Shown here in pieces: positions 34,130-44,999 of a stretch of DNA of 64,000 nt. Numbering within the stretch: the stretch's first letter is position 1; each line of letters starts with the position of its first letter. The stretch lies in the NCBI GenBank assembly GCA_964035575.1, contig OZ037884.1, positions 62,001 to 126,000 on the forward strand, in the 5' to 3' direction. The position numbers and the translations under genes are program-made. This DNA comes from Rhynchopus sp. YZ270_cl-10. Lineage: Eukaryota > Euglenozoa > Diplonemea > Diplonemida > Diplonemidae. The notes under the pieces are model-generated. The model did no database searches. It saw only the letters and a list, made by a program, of their open reading frames with translations, and had not been told where the DNA came from.

Positions 34130-34650
34130 TTTTGTGCAGTGTTGTGTGTTGTACCCAAAAGGGTGTCCCCCCTGGTATGGAGTGGTGTGTTAGCAAAAGG
34201 AGTTTGTCGGAACAGTGCTGCAAGTGGATTTTTTTGTGAGCAAACCTTATGATATCAAAGCAAGATTCTTTGTAGTGTTTGTGACTGGCGGGTTGGTGAG
34301 TGGAACGGTGGTCGCGCTGGTGGGTTTTGTGGCCGGTTCTCTGGGTTCCTTAAGGTATCACAAAAAAAGGACAGAAACAAACGGAAAAGCGGGGGGATTA
34401 TTTTTTTGTGTTGATGTTACATTGCTGTTGTACTTCCTTCGATGCATTTTTTTTTAATAGCACCGACAGGTTTTTTATTTGTATTTTGTTACGAGTAAAT
34501 TCGTTTTATTATTTTCATTTCTTTTGTTTTATTTGTTCGCTTTCGTTCATTCCTCCTCCTCTTTTGCGCCACTCTCTTAGATGAATACTAAAAACACTCA
34601 CCTTCCAAGGCTAGCCTTTATTCTTTTTTTTTAAAAATTTCGTCTCCCTA
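34130..34650. other. Intergenic
   Basis: T-rich. It holds the predicted acceptor of the hydroxylase gene (AG at 34172-34173) and the 3' flank of the large gene. No coding signal. Confidence 0.5.
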
Positions 34651-37600
34651 TCAGACCTCCTTCTCCTTCTCCTCCCTCTCCTCCTCCTCCCCCTCCTCTC
34701 CCTCCAAGGCAACAAACCATCCGTACACCTCTTCAAGACTTGGCACAGCCACCCCACCACCACATGCAAGCTGCACACCCAGGTACGACAACGACGCGTC
34801 CCACTCCGTTGTGTCCTCCCCAAAGAGCACACACAGCGCCGCAAGCAGGTCTTCGCACTGCTGCGCACCGCTCGCAGCCCCGCTACTGGGAAGCCCTTCC
34901 TGCATCGGCGTCAACGCTGAACAGAGCGACACTTTGAGCACCCCACTCCGCACACACAATGCACCTGGCGTCGCACGCCAGCCACGCAGCCCTACGGTAC
35001 GCTCCGCAAAGAGAAGGGCACGTACCAACTGCAATGCCAGCCCTACGCGCACACTACGCCTCAGCTCTGGGTGTGCTTTGATGTGCTCTGTTAGCGATGA
35101 ATCGAACGGCTCCACTGCGACGCACGCATACCCCGTCTCGTCTACTGTACAGAGGATCTTGAGAAGGTTGGGATGTGCATGAGAGACCCTCTTCATAGTG
35201 GCAACGTTGCTGCGAAACGCCGCAAGATGTCTAGCAGGGAGCACCCCCGGTTCGTCCTTCCCCTCCTCCTCATCCTCCTCTGCAAGCCGCATCAACTTCA
35301 CAATGACAGCCCCCTCCGGTTCGGCCACCGCCTTACCAAACGCCTCGCATATTCCATCACTCCACCCCCCACTCGGAAGCGTTGTCATCATCTTTGGGAC
35401 CTCCCTTTCGTACTGTGTAACATATAAACCACATCCCTCTGGGTCCGATGTGAGACACCGTTTAATACGATGCGGTGTCTCCGGGTTGGAAAGGGGGTGT
35501 ACTGAGGGTGTCTCTGCGTTTGCATCGGAGATTACAATAGAAGTGCCAGGAGTAGGTATGGAAACAGCGAAACGGTAGGTCGACTGCATGCCGTGTTGGT
35601 TGAACAACGCTGTTGTGCCTACACTGATGAGCACAGAGCTCGCTGAGGCGGTTAACTCTATCCGGTCGCCCTCCTGGAGAGGAGGGAACAATAGCATTTC
35701 TGGCACCGCAGCTTCGTCGGAGGCTGCCTGGAATATGCCTACCCCCTCCTTAGGCAACTCCTCATCCCTCGACAGTCGAGGGTCTACAGAGACAATCCCA
35801 AACCTCCCTTCGTGCACCATATCCTGCAGAGACATTCCCGCGCATCCAGCAGGGCAGTCTGCGCAGGCCCCGATGTGAACTTCGTTGGGGACAGGGAGAG
35901 AAACGATTTCGACGACGCAATGGATTTCACCGTCGCGACGTACTGAATCGTAGACCTCTCGGGTCACTAAGGTGCAAGGTATGTGCTCGCCGTGGGGTAC
36001 TCCTGTTCCGTCCATTGATGCAATCCGTGCAGAAGCATCGGTCACCACAGCAACAGGCGCCTCGCGGATCGCAAAGTGGTGGCCTCCTTCCTCATAGAGG
36101 GTGCGTTCGAGTGTTTCTCTTGCCTGTTTCATGAGAAGCTCTAATGCGTGATCGGTTCTCTTTTGTACCGGACCCGAAGGTGCCCTCGGTGAATCGGAAG
36201 CATTCCCAGGTGCAGGAGGAGGAGGGGGTGGTGGGGTGGCTTCTCTCAACCGATCTTTCTTCCGCAAAAACTCACCATGCAGCAGCTCCGACGCGATCGA
36301 GGTGTGGAACGAATAGGGCCGTACAGGGGTAAGCACCTTCGGAAGAACCTGTGGTCCAGACAGATCAAGCCCTTCAGCAAGAACAGCAGGAACGCCTTCA
36401 AGGGCAGGGTAAAGATCCTGCAGAAGCCCACCACGGTATTGGCACATCCCTCCGCTGTCCCATTTGACGATGATGGTGGTCGGGGTGATGGCGCACCGCG
36501 ACGGCCAAGGGGTGTTCTCTGGTGCGTCGGGGAGAACGCCACCTGAATCGCAGTTTACATCAATGACTGTACCAAGCTGCGCTACCCCACCATCTTGGTC
36601 CTCATATGCCCAGGTAGGTCCGCGGACAACACGAGAGTCGCTTGCAACGTTGACGGTGGTGCCGCAGCAGAAGGGGCAGAGTGTGAAGTTGTGTGTCCTG
36701 CAGTGGAGTACCCCTAGACCAACGGGAAGTGCGCAGCAGCAGCCACTGCAGGTTTCTGCTGCGGAGCCGCCTAAGGAGCCACCAAGACGATCGGCATGCA
36801 GTGCACAGCCTGCACAGCAGCGTCGCTCCATGCTCTGCTCAAAGGTGTAGTAGTGCACTGCAAAGATCAGCGACCGTGGCGTCGTGCCGTTCTCGCTGTG
36901 CACTTCGCCCTCTGGTGTCGCGCGGATCGTCACCTCGCTGCGTGAAAGCTCAAGGACCTCTACCGTATAGCGGTTCCCCCCTACGATCTCTTGGAACCTC
37001 GCAAAGTCGTACATCCCCTGCGGTGCGCCCTGCTGCGCCTTCAAGGATCTGCTGGTGTGCCGTCTGCTGACGGGCTCAGGGGTCAGCTCGTTGTCGTCGT
37101 ACGCATCGCCCTCCTCCTCCTCCTCCTCCTCCTCCTCCTCCTCTTCGTCCCACAGCGCCGCAGCGATAGGGTCAATCATGCCAGCCACGTTGACCGTCTT
37201 GCTTGCAACCTCAGGGATAAGGGGGAAGGTGGTCTCCCATCCTGCAATATCACCCTGTGATAGGCGCATGAGACTGACGCAAAGTTCTTGTGGTGTGGCG
37301 GCACGGTCGAGGGGAGGCTGGGCTGGTGTGCCACTACCGTTTGCCGTGGCTTCGTCGGGGTCGATTGAGGTGCTGTGAACGCTCCGGAGACCTGGGAAGA
37401 AGAAGGCATACTGTGCAGACCTGCCTGCATCGAGGAACCCTTTGAAATAGCGGGCCTTGAGGTACAACGTGAGCAGCGCTGTGTGGTGGAACAGCGGAAA
37501 CCCTTTAAACACCGCGCCCACCGCCAACGCGGTCCGGCTACTGCGAATGGCAAGGGAGCGGGGTGCCGATGCGGTGGCGGCTGCAGAAGGCACAACATCT

Positions 37601-40600
37601 ACCCGCATATTCGAGGAATGGAACGTCGCACCCCAACGGATGAAGCTTTTTATTTTGAACTGTTGGTTGACAAGACAGCCGTTGATGCAAAACTTCACCC
37701 GGTCCTGTCGTGACACAGCAATAGAAACAACATCATTATGCCGAAGCGGCCCAGATGACAAAGGGAACGACCCATCGGAATGAACAATATAACACCCATC
37801 AGTCCCACCGCGAATCCCAAGGGAGGTGCCTGGGAAGCTCTCGGAGTCGATTTTGGAGCGGTAAAAAGGGACGGAAGCCTCGTCAGCGATGCCGAGGGTT
37901 ACGCCGCTCACAATGCTGCTGTCTTTGTCGGTGTCGGGCTTGGAGTCGGTCCTGCGGACACGGAAGTGGCAGACACAGCCTCCTTCACCACGCCCTGCCC
38001 ACGGATTGTAGTACTCTTTGGTCACAACAGTGAAACCCACAATGGTGTGCGCACCCTCCATATTGTCGTCTTTGTCCCCTGCAGGGGGTAGCTGCGGTAC
38101 TTCTGTGTCTTCGGCAGACTCAGGGAGTGAGACTGCTGCACGCCCGCCATTGAAGATACAGATCCGGTGATACCCAGACAGGTCGGTGCTTGGCGCGCTG
38201 TGCGGTCCATTCGGCGAAGGTGACGGCGGTGCGCTGCCATCCCTGCCACGCCGCTTCGAATCCGCAAACAGCTTCTTCTCTGCGTCAGTGAAGTACGTCG
38301 GCCCCACGACATCACACCCCTCCTCCACATGCTTTGCCACATCGTACAGCCCTTTGAAGTTGATAAACGACGGCGGCACCTCCTGTGTCCAAGGAAACGT
38401 CGGCAGATGCAGCGCCATACGCCCTTCAATTGTCAACTCATTTTGCACACAGCTGGAAAAGAGCTCCGTACTGACCTGCGGTTTGTCGGATGCTGTGGGC
38501 GAAGCGGCAGACGATGCTGTATGCGGGTCAGGAGATGCTGCATCCCATGGTGCACCAGCTTGGAGGCGGGCAGCCGTGTTCTGCCCTGATGGGTGTGCAT
38601 TAGAAGGACTCTGTGCAATGTTGCACGACGCATCGTTCCCATTCCCACTACGTTGCGCAGTCGACGCCGCACTGTCCACAAAGATCCTCCTCGCTGTCGT
38701 CAACCGCTTCACCTCCACACCACCTTCATACATCGGCATCACATCCTGAAACGGCGCGCCCCTATACACAAACGCTCGCGGTGACCTCCCCCACCTCACA
38801 TACACCAACAACGCTGTGAAGCTGGGATCATCCACAATCGCCACTACAGTACCGGGGCTGAAATCTCCTCCGTCTTCTTGACCGTGCGCCCAGGTAGGGC
38901 CGCGTTTGACGGTGGTACCCATGGCGAGGGGGAAGGGCACACCACAGCAGTATGCACAGAGGTCAAACTCATGTGCCCTGCAACCATAGTATGCGGAGCC
39001 TATGGGAAGCTGTGTGAAGCAGGAGGAGCAGTAGAACCATGCTGTCACAGCGCGGTGCGACAGCGTGCAGCCGTGGAAGCAGAGGCGGCGGTACTCGCGC
39101 GGGAACAGATCATAGTCAATGAGGTAGTGGTCAAACCCGAAGTTGATCACAACGCTCTCCCGACGTACCTGCTGCACCGTGCCCACCTTTCCTACCGTGC
39201 GCCGCATGGTCCCACCGAAACGACTTCTTTGCCCTCTCAACCTCTCAGAATACGCTGGTACACGCAGCTCTTCACCCACCCGCAGTACCGGCCCATCCCA
39301 CGCTACCGACGGTGTAGATGACACAGACCCTTCCGCATCACTGTCCACTGCTACCTCAGGGACCGCAGCGTCTGGGCGTTTTCGTGCAAAAGGGGCAGCC
39401 TCTGCACTGTCACCACCCGGTGCCAACGCAGGTAGTCTCGGAGTGGATGGCTGTGCCACAGTGCGCTGTGTGGGGCCCCCTCCGGTGCGTGGGTTCGCTG
39501 TCGTGCTCGGAGGTGTCGGAGGGATGCCGCCGTAGCTTGGCATGACATCCAGGGCAGGCGGGCCACGACAGGTGGTGGTCCATTGTTGGGGTTCCGCTTC
39601 TTGGGCTTCGCCCTCGGCTTCGCTTTCAGCCGTCCACTGCACGGTGATGCACCCAGAGGTGGGGTGAACGTGGAGGACAGTGCCTTTTGTCCAGGATTGA
39701 AGTCGTTCGTCGGGTCGGTTGTGGGTAGGTCCTTTAAGGACTTCCATGCCTAGTGTGATGGCTGGGGGGTTGCCACAGCAGAAATCACATAAAACAAACT
39801 CATGAGGGACGCAGGTTTGGCAGGGTGCGAGCTTGGGGAGGGTGGTAGCGCAGCCATCGCAGGGGCGTGTTGATGGGAGTGGTGTGCACTGTGTCAGCAC
39901 ACAGCCTGCAGGGCAGCGCCGCTCCAAGGCCGCATCGAACACAAAGAAGTCGAAGTAGTAGAACGCATCGTCCGCGTCGTCTTCGTCCTCTTCCTCCACC
40001 TCCTCGTCCTCTTCCAGGTCGTAGCCTATGTCTTCTATACCCCCTTCGCACTCTTCCTCCATGTACTCACAGTCGTCTGCATACTTTGTGTCCCAGAGCT
40101 CAAGCAGTTCGGAGTCGATGTTCTCAGGGTCGGTGTGATGTGGTTCATTTGGACGATGTGCCGACGCGTCGGAGCCTGCAGACGACGCAGGGTGGTGTAG
40201 TCTCCGTGGAGGTGGTGGCGGCGGCGGCGGTGGTGGCATGCTTCCACGCGGAGGAAAGCTGATGCACACACTGCCGTCCTCTACACCCACCACGGTGCCG
40301 ACCATGCCGAGAACGTCCTTCATTTTCTCATGGAGGTATAAGGTCTTCATATCGAACAGCTGCAACGAAAAGAACGGTGCCCGCACCTTATGCCCTGCAG
40401 CTAGCACCCCAAAACTAAGCGTTTTCAACGGGCTAGACGGTACAGACGACAATGCTGCAGACGCTACTCCAGAGTCAACAATTTTAAGAATCGTGCCTTC
40501 ATGGATAGACGCAGCGACACGGTACATCCCTGGGCCTGCATCGCTTCCGGTCTCTGGGGCTGCGATTTGGACCTGGCCATTTGGGACCTTTTCTCCGTTT

Positions 40601-42813
40601 CGGAGGATCGTGAGGGTCAGGTTGCAGTCAATGATGAGGGTCACCGTATCCCCTTCAGAGAAGGCGCGGACAGCAAGCTTTGTGGCAGTGCCGTCGGGGG
40701 AGAGGACGTATGAGTCGCCTTGGTTGGTGAGCAGCGCGGCGGGGCTGAGGCTTGTCAACGAGAGGCCCGCGTAGGAGCGGAAGCCGCGGTGGGACCGTGC
40801 GGGGCCGTTCTCGGTTCGGGCGCGCGAGGAGACGTCGCAACGTTCGGGGATGACACCGATGGCGAAGGCGCCGCCAGAGTACTTCTCGAGGCGGACAGAG
40901 AATGTGAGGCCGTGGAGCATCGCGTGGCCCAAAGCGCCTGCAGTAGTAGGTATCCCTTTGTCCACCTCGATGTGGAAGACCTCTCGCGTGCATACCGTCT
41001 CCACGGAGCGCACCAACCCCGTCTGGCTGATGGTCCTCCCCTCGTCGCTGAGAACCAAGCCTTCGCTTTTCCCCCAGGTCCATCCTTCCAGCACATCGTT
41101 GCCTCGTCTGCTCAGAACGTTGGTCTGTTTAAGCGGCGCTCCGTTTGCGATGGCGGCGGCCATATTCCTTGCATCAACGGGGTGTGGTGTGGAGCTGGAC
41201 GGATCGGCTCCGGTACTGAGCGCAGTGATCTGTGGTGCGGATGACTCGATGCAGTGAAGCCGCTCTTTGAAGTGCGCCTGCGCTTCTGCTTCAGACAGGA
41301 TCCGCACCCTCTGCCCTCTCCGGGTAGACGAGAAGGCAAACCGGAAGTCCCCCCGCACAAAGAGACGGTGGTACAGCACGGCACGCTGCCCAGACTGCTC
41401 TGAGATCTGTACATTGTGGAGGGTACGCCATGTGTTCCCTAGGGTGGCGCGGGTGGACAGCGGGTCTGCTGCAGAGGCACGCCGTCTGGCTTCGTCTTCA
41501 TCCTCCCCATCGTCGTCAACATCAACATCAACATCCACCGGGCCCTGGCTAGGCAGCATCTCATCAAAGGTAGCATGCCGATGCTGCGGCAGGTGTTGCT
41601 GTGATGAGGTGCCACTAGGTTTCGTCACTGCAGGCGTCACTGCGACGTCGTTGATACTGAACAGCAGTTCTCCACTCGATCGAACGGCAACTGAGATGAT
41701 GTCTCCGGTGACAATAGGACCGTGTGCAGTACCGATACTGTGCGTTTTTGGGAGTAGGATTGAAGCGAACTGAGCCGACACTCCAGAGGTCGCAAGCTGA
41801 GGTGCGGGCTCTGCGAGGGATGTACACTCTGCATCAGGGACAGATGGGGGGCAGTGCAGACCGATCGTGTCTGTGAAGGCATCGCGACCGAGGGTGCCTT
41901 GGCTGCTGCGCCATGCAAGGTCGTTGCAGACACCGAACACAATGCCTTCGTTGCGTGTGGCTTCGACAATGAAGTGTGCGGAGACCGCCTCACCAACGTG
42001 CATCACTTCTCTTGTAATCTGGGTTTCTGCTGTGGCCACGCAGGTCGCGACTTTGAGGTCGTCGGAAACGGACATAGCGTCGAATGAGTCAAGAAAGTGG
42101 AACCCTTTGCACGCATCGTACACACGGCGTGGCAGGCGTCGTCCCAAAGCAAGGTGGCGCTGTGCGAACAGTGCAGTCTCCTGCGCACTGCGTCGTTGCT
42201 TTTCTTGCTGTTTCATTGCCTCGAGCTTCGCATTCACCTCCACCCCACCTTGAAACAGCGGGGTCACATCCTGGTACGGTACGGAACGGTATTTTTCGAC
42301 CCGGTTGTCTGCGTCCCACTGCACCTCAATCCATGCGCTGGTTTCGTTGTCGATATCGGTGACGGTGCCTGGGCAGAACGGACCGCTGTCTTGCTCACCC
42401 CATTTCCAGGTTGGTCCTCGAACGACTCGGGTTCCGTAGGTAACTGGGTATGGTGTGCCGAAGCAGTAGCCGCAAAGGATGAAGGAGTGTGCGGCGCAGG
42501 CGTGGACAGGGGCAGCCTTTGGGAGTTGGATGAGACACCCATCGCAGGTGTATTCAGCATGCGGTGCAGGTTCCGTAGTAAGTGTACAGCCCTCGACGCA
42601 ACAGCGCAGCACCTCAGCAGGAAAGCTGCCCCAGTCAAACTTGAAGGATTCGCTCCCAAAGTTGACCGTAACGCCGTCCAAAGCCACGCACTCCACCTCA
42701 CCCACACGCCCCAGAACCTTGGTGTACCCAGGTTGGAACTCGCATCGGCTGCACTCCATGCGTTCGCTTGTCTCTGCAACCCTAGCCTCCGTGCCTACCT
42801 TGATTTTAAACAT
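34651..42813 (-). CDS. Giant zinc-finger / MIB-HERC2 / SPRY / pseudokinase protein (2720 aa)
   Basis: One continuous frame. Four modules (starting near 70, 961, 1243 and 2004) each have a ZZ-like or DC1-like zinc site (CxxGC..CxGC..LP..C..H.F.LC.xCCG) followed by a MIB/HERC2-type segment (GTRVVRGPTW..GQDGG..GTV..V.W). SPRY-like beta segments start near 270, 605, 1597 and 2283, each after a TREV or TKEY phrase. Acidic runs lie near 930-955 and 1894 (poly-Glu from CTC repeats). The last 230 residues are kinase-like: GAVIVKLMRL, SHAHPNLLKILC, SLTEHIKAHPEL. But LRGWRATPGALCVRSGVLKVSLC stands where HRD, Asn and DFG should be, so it is a pseudokinase. MIB/HERC2 domains in animals sit in ubiquitin ligases; no RING or HECT is seen here. 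A scaffold role is inferred. Confidence 0.82.
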   Translation of the reverse strand: MFKIKVGTEARVAETSERMECSRCEFQPGYTKVLGRVGEVECVALDGVTVNFGSESFKFDWGSFPAEVLRCCVEGCTLTTEPAPHAEYTCDGCLIQLPKAAPVHACAAHSFILCGYCFGTPYPVTYGTRVVRGPTWKWGEQDSGPFCPGTVTDIDNETSAWIEVQWDADNRVEKYRSVPYQDVTPLFQGGVEVNAKLEAMKQQEKQRRSAQETALFAQRHLALGRRLPRRVYDACKGFHFLDSFDAMSVSDDLKVATCVATAETQITREVMHVGEAVSAHFIVEATRNEGIVFGVCNDLAWRSSQGTLGRDAFTDTIGLHCPPSVPDAECTSLAEPAPQLATSGVSAQFASILLPKTHSIGTAHGPIVTGDIISVAVRSSGELLFSINDVAVTPAVTKPSGTSSQQHLPQHRHATFDEMLPSQGPVDVDVDVDDDGEDEDEARRRASAADPLSTRATLGNTWRTLHNVQISEQSGQRAVLYHRLFVRGDFRFAFSSTRRGQRVRILSEAEAQAHFKERLHCIESSAPQITALSTGADPSSSTPHPVDARNMAAAIANGAPLKQTNVLSRRGNDVLEGWTWGKSEGLVLSDEGRTISQTGLVRSVETVCTREVFHIEVDKGIPTTAGALGHAMLHGLTFSVRLEKYSGGAFAIGVIPERCDVSSRARTENGPARSHRGFRSYAGLSLTSLSPAALLTNQGDSYVLSPDGTATKLAVRAFSEGDTVTLIIDCNLTLTILRNGEKVPNGQVQIAAPETGSDAGPGMYRVAASIHEGTILKIVDSGVASAALSSVPSSPLKTLSFGVLAAGHKVRAPFFSLQLFDMKTLYLHEKMKDVLGMVGTVVGVEDGSVCISFPPRGSMPPPPPPPPPPRRLHHPASSAGSDASAHRPNEPHHTDPENIDSELLELWDTKYADDCEYMEEECEGGIEDIGYDLEEDEEVEEEDEDDADDAFYYFDFFVFDAALERRCPAGCVLTQCTPLPSTRPCDGCATTLPKLAPCQTCVPHEFVLCDFCCGNPPAITLGMEVLKGPTHNRPDERLQSWTKGTVLHVHPTSGCITVQWTAESEAEGEAQEAEPQQWTTTCRGPPALDVMPSYGGIPPTPPSTTANPRTGGGPTQRTVAQPSTPRLPALAPGGDSAEAAPFARKRPDAAVPEVAVDSDAEGSVSSTPSVAWDGPVLRVGEELRVPAYSERLRGQRSRFGGTMRRTVGKVGTVQQVRRESVVINFGFDHYLIDYDLFPREYRRLCFHGCTLSHRAVTAWFYCSSCFTQLPIGSAYYGCRAHEFDLCAYCCGVPFPLAMGTTVKRGPTWAHGQEDGGDFSPGTVVAIVDDPSFTALLVYVRWGRSPRAFVYRGAPFQDVMPMYEGGVEVKRLTTARRIFVDSAASTAQRSGNGNDASCNIAQSPSNAHPSGQNTAARLQAGAPWDAASPDPHTASSAASPTASDKPQVSTELFSSCVQNELTIEGRMALHLPTFPWTQEVPPSFINFKGLYDVAKHVEEGCDVVGPTYFTDAEKKLFADSKRRGRDGSAPPSPSPNGPHSAPSTDLSGYHRICIFNGGRAAVSLPESAEDTEVPQLPPAGDKDDNMEGAHTIVGFTVVTKEYYNPWAGRGEGGCVCHFRVRRTDSKPDTDKDSSIVSGVTLGIADEASVPFYRSKIDSESFPGTSLGIRGGTDGCYIVHSDGSFPLSSGPLRHNDVVSIAVSRQDRVKFCINGCLVNQQFKIKSFIRWGATFHSSNMRVDVVPSAAATASAPRSLAIRSSRTALAVGAVFKGFPLFHHTALLTLYLKARYFKGFLDAGRSAQYAFFFPGLRSVHSTSIDPDEATANGSGTPAQPPLDRAATPQELCVSLMRLSQGDIAGWETTFPLIPEVASKTVNVAGMIDPIAAALWDEEEEEEEEEEEEGDAYDDNELTPEPVSRRHTSRSLKAQQGAPQGMYDFARFQEIVGGNRYTVEVLELSRSEVTIRATPEGEVHSENGTTPRSLIFAVHYYTFEQSMERRCCAGCALHADRLGGSLGGSAAETCSGCCCALPVGLGVLHCRTHNFTLCPFCCGTTVNVASDSRVVRGPTWAYEDQDGGVAQLGTVIDVNCDSGGVLPDAPENTPWPSRCAITPTTIIVKWDSGGMCQYRGGLLQDLYPALEGVPAVLAEGLDLSGPQVLPKVLTPVRPYSFHTSIASELLHGEFLRKKDRLREATPPPPPPPAPGNASDSPRAPSGPVQKRTDHALELLMKQARETLERTLYEEGGHHFAIREAPVAVVTDASARIASMDGTGVPHGEHIPCTLVTREVYDSVRRDGEIHCVVEIVSLPVPNEVHIGACADCPAGCAGMSLQDMVHEGRFGIVSVDPRLSRDEELPKEGVGIFQAASDEAAVPEMLLFPPLQEGDRIELTASASSVLISVGTTALFNQHGMQSTYRFAVSIPTPGTSIVISDANAETPSVHPLSNPETPHRIKRCLTSDPEGCGLYVTQYEREVPKMMTTLPSGGWSDGICEAFGKAVAEPEGAVIVKLMRLAEEDEEEGKDEPGVLPARHLAAFRSNVATMKRVSHAHPNLLKILCTVDETGYACVAVEPFDSSLTEHIKAHPELRRSVRVGLALQLVRALLFAERTVGLRGWRATPGALCVRSGVLKVSLCSALTPMQEGLPSSGAASGAQQCEDLLAALCVLFGEDTTEWDASLSYLGVQLACGGGVAVPSLEEVYGWFVALEGEEGEEEEREEKEKEV
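37108..37144. repeat. (CTC)n microsatellite coding poly-glutamate
   Basis: About 12 triplets inside the giant gene give a run of Glu near residue 1894. The length is a multiple of three, so variation would keep the frame. Confidence 0.9.
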
Positions 42814-43164
42814 CGTGACAAATCCTCAAAAAGTTCCAAACCTTCCAAAAAACACCCCCAAAAAAGAGGGCAAAAGGAGGAAGCCTGACGCCCCTTGGCA
42901 AGGAGGGAGGGGATAACAACAAAAAAGGTCGGAACAAGGGTGTTGCTACGCTTCCATGGTGGGTGGTTTGTGTGGGATGTTTTTTTTTGCTGTGGAGGTG
43001 GAGGTGGAGGTGGTGGGAGAGAGAGCAAATGAAAGTTATAGAAACGGGGGGGAGCGAAGGTGGGGGGGGAAAGAAATGATGCTATTCTGAGAAACTGTTG
43101 TATTTTTTTTTGAATAATTGATAATGTGTTAGGAATCCTCACATTTTTTTTTTCCCGTGAGAGC
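42814..43164. other. 5' flank of the giant gene
   Basis: No coding signal. An AG 11 nt from the ATG (TTGAGgatttg) is the nearest possible acceptor, but it lacks the usual CAG. The target duplication of the adjoining transposon, GTGAGAGC, is at 43157-43164. Confidence 0.5.
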
Positions 43165-44999
43165 CAGGGTTGTTTCTAGGATCTCGTTTTTTTTTCTCGG
43201 GGGGGGTCAATTTTTTTCCCAAAAAAATTTTTTTCCGCCGGGAAAAATGGTCTTTCGAGGGTTTTTGGGTGTATTCCGAGCTTTCTCGACGAAGCCTCGA
43301 TCTGACCAAGAAAACCCCATACCCCAAACCTTCAGAATATCATGGTGGTATGTAGCTTCTGTGAGGGTATGAAACAGGTAAAGAAACGGTGGCCATGGCA
43401 CCCAAGGTTCCTGGCGAAGCCACGGTACGCAACATTTCTAAAATTGCGCTTAAAATTGCACTATTGTACAGCCAAACTATGCCATGAAGGGTGTGATGTA
43501 AGCTTGCGCCGCAGGCGCACGGTACGCTACTTTTATTCTTTTCGCCAAATCTTTTTTCTCACTCCCATCACCGTTCCACGTAGTGTAGTCGGTGCGGGTG
43601 TTGTCGCTCTTCACCAGTGCCAACACTGGTGGTGGGTGGAAAACGGGGGAAAATATGTAATTTTTTACAGGGGGGTGAGGCTGACCAGCGCACCGTGCCA
43701 GATTCTGGGGGTAAAATTGACCCCCCCCGGGGCATACCTTCGCAAATTTATGACGTAGCGCGTAGCGCGTAGCGGGGGGGACGTAGCGGGGGGGGAGATA
43801 AGGTAGCGTGCATAACGTAGCGTACGTAGCGTAACGTAACGGTAACGTAACGTACGTAGCGCACATAGCGTACGTAGCGCACATGACGTAGCGTACATAA
43901 CGTAGCGTACATAGCATACATAGTGTACGTAGCGCACATAACGTGGCGTACGTAGCGTACATGACGTAGCATACGTAACGTACATGACGTAGCGCACATA
44001 GCGTAGCGTACGTAACGTACATGACGTAGCGTACATAGCGCACATAACGTACATGACGTAGCGTACATAGCGTAGCGTACGTAACGTACATGACGTAGCG
44101 CACATAACGTAGCGTACATAGCATACATAGTGTACGTAGCGCACATAACGTGGCGTACGTAGCGTACATGACGTAGCATACGTAACGTACATGACGTAGC
44201 GCACATAGCGTAGCGTACGTAACGTACATGACGTAGCGTACATAGCGCACATAACGTACATGACGTAGCGTACATAGCGTAGCGTACGTAACGTACATGA
44301 CGTAGCGCACATAACGTAGCGTACATAGCATACATAGTGTACGTAGCGCACATAACGTGGCGTACGTAGCGTACATGACGTAGCATACGTAACGTACATG
44401 ACGTAGCGCACATAGCGTAGCGTACGTAACGTACATGACGTAGCGTACATAGCGCACATAACGTACATGACGTAGCGTACGTAGCGCACATAACGTACAT
44501 GACGTAGCGTACATAGCGCACATAACGTACATGACGTAGCGTACGTAGCGTAGCGTACGTAACGTACATGACGTAGCGTACATAGCGCACATAACGTACA
44601 TGACGTAGCGTACATAACGTACGTAGCGCACATAACGTAGCGTACGTAACTTACATGACGTAGCGTACATAGCGTACGTACGTTCATGCGGCCAAATTTG
44701 ACGAAATTTAATGTGCCAAGAACTTGTCCAATTTTCGAAATTGACCCCACGGTGGAAAGATCAGTGATCCGAAAATGCAAATAACAGCACTTTTGGCCAC
44801 ATTCTCCACACGGGTGTAACATTCCCTGTACAAAAGGCTCACGACCCCTATTCGCAAAAAGGGACGTAGCGCGTAGCGCGTAGCGCCACCCCAAAATCAG
44901 GGTCAATTTGCGAAGGTATGCCCCGGGGGGGGTCAATTTGACCCCCCAGAATCTGGGGGGGGTCAGTGACCCCCCCCGACCCCCCTAGAAACAACCCTG
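43165..44999. mobile_element. hAT-like non-autonomous transposon with 8-bp target duplication
   Basis: Ends CAGGGTTGTTTCTAGG and CCTAGAAACAACCCTG are inverted. GTGAGAGC occurs directly outside each (43157-43164, 45000-45007). An 8-bp duplication and a CAGGG end are typical of the hAT superfamily. No transposase. Body: G/C homopolymers, a segment near 43395-43540 shared with other repeats of the window (TACCGTGGCTTCGCC and TACCGTGCGCCTGCGG, here inverted), then a long satellite array. Confidence 0.88.
43745..44688. repeat. Higher-order satellite array inside the hAT-like element
   Basis: Short words (TACGTAGCG, TACATAGCG, CACATAACG, TACATGACG) are arranged in a higher-order unit of exactly 207 bp. 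The marker TAGTGTACG appears at 43921, 44128 and 44335. Because 207 is divisible by three, several frames stay open and yield YVRYVMYV-like strings that are not genes. Confidence 0.9.

Noticed and set aside
43477-44936. Three frames of 280-423 codons rich in YVRYVMYV
   Set aside because: They arise from the 207-bp satellite, whose period is divisible by three; several frames are equally open and none has ordinary composition.
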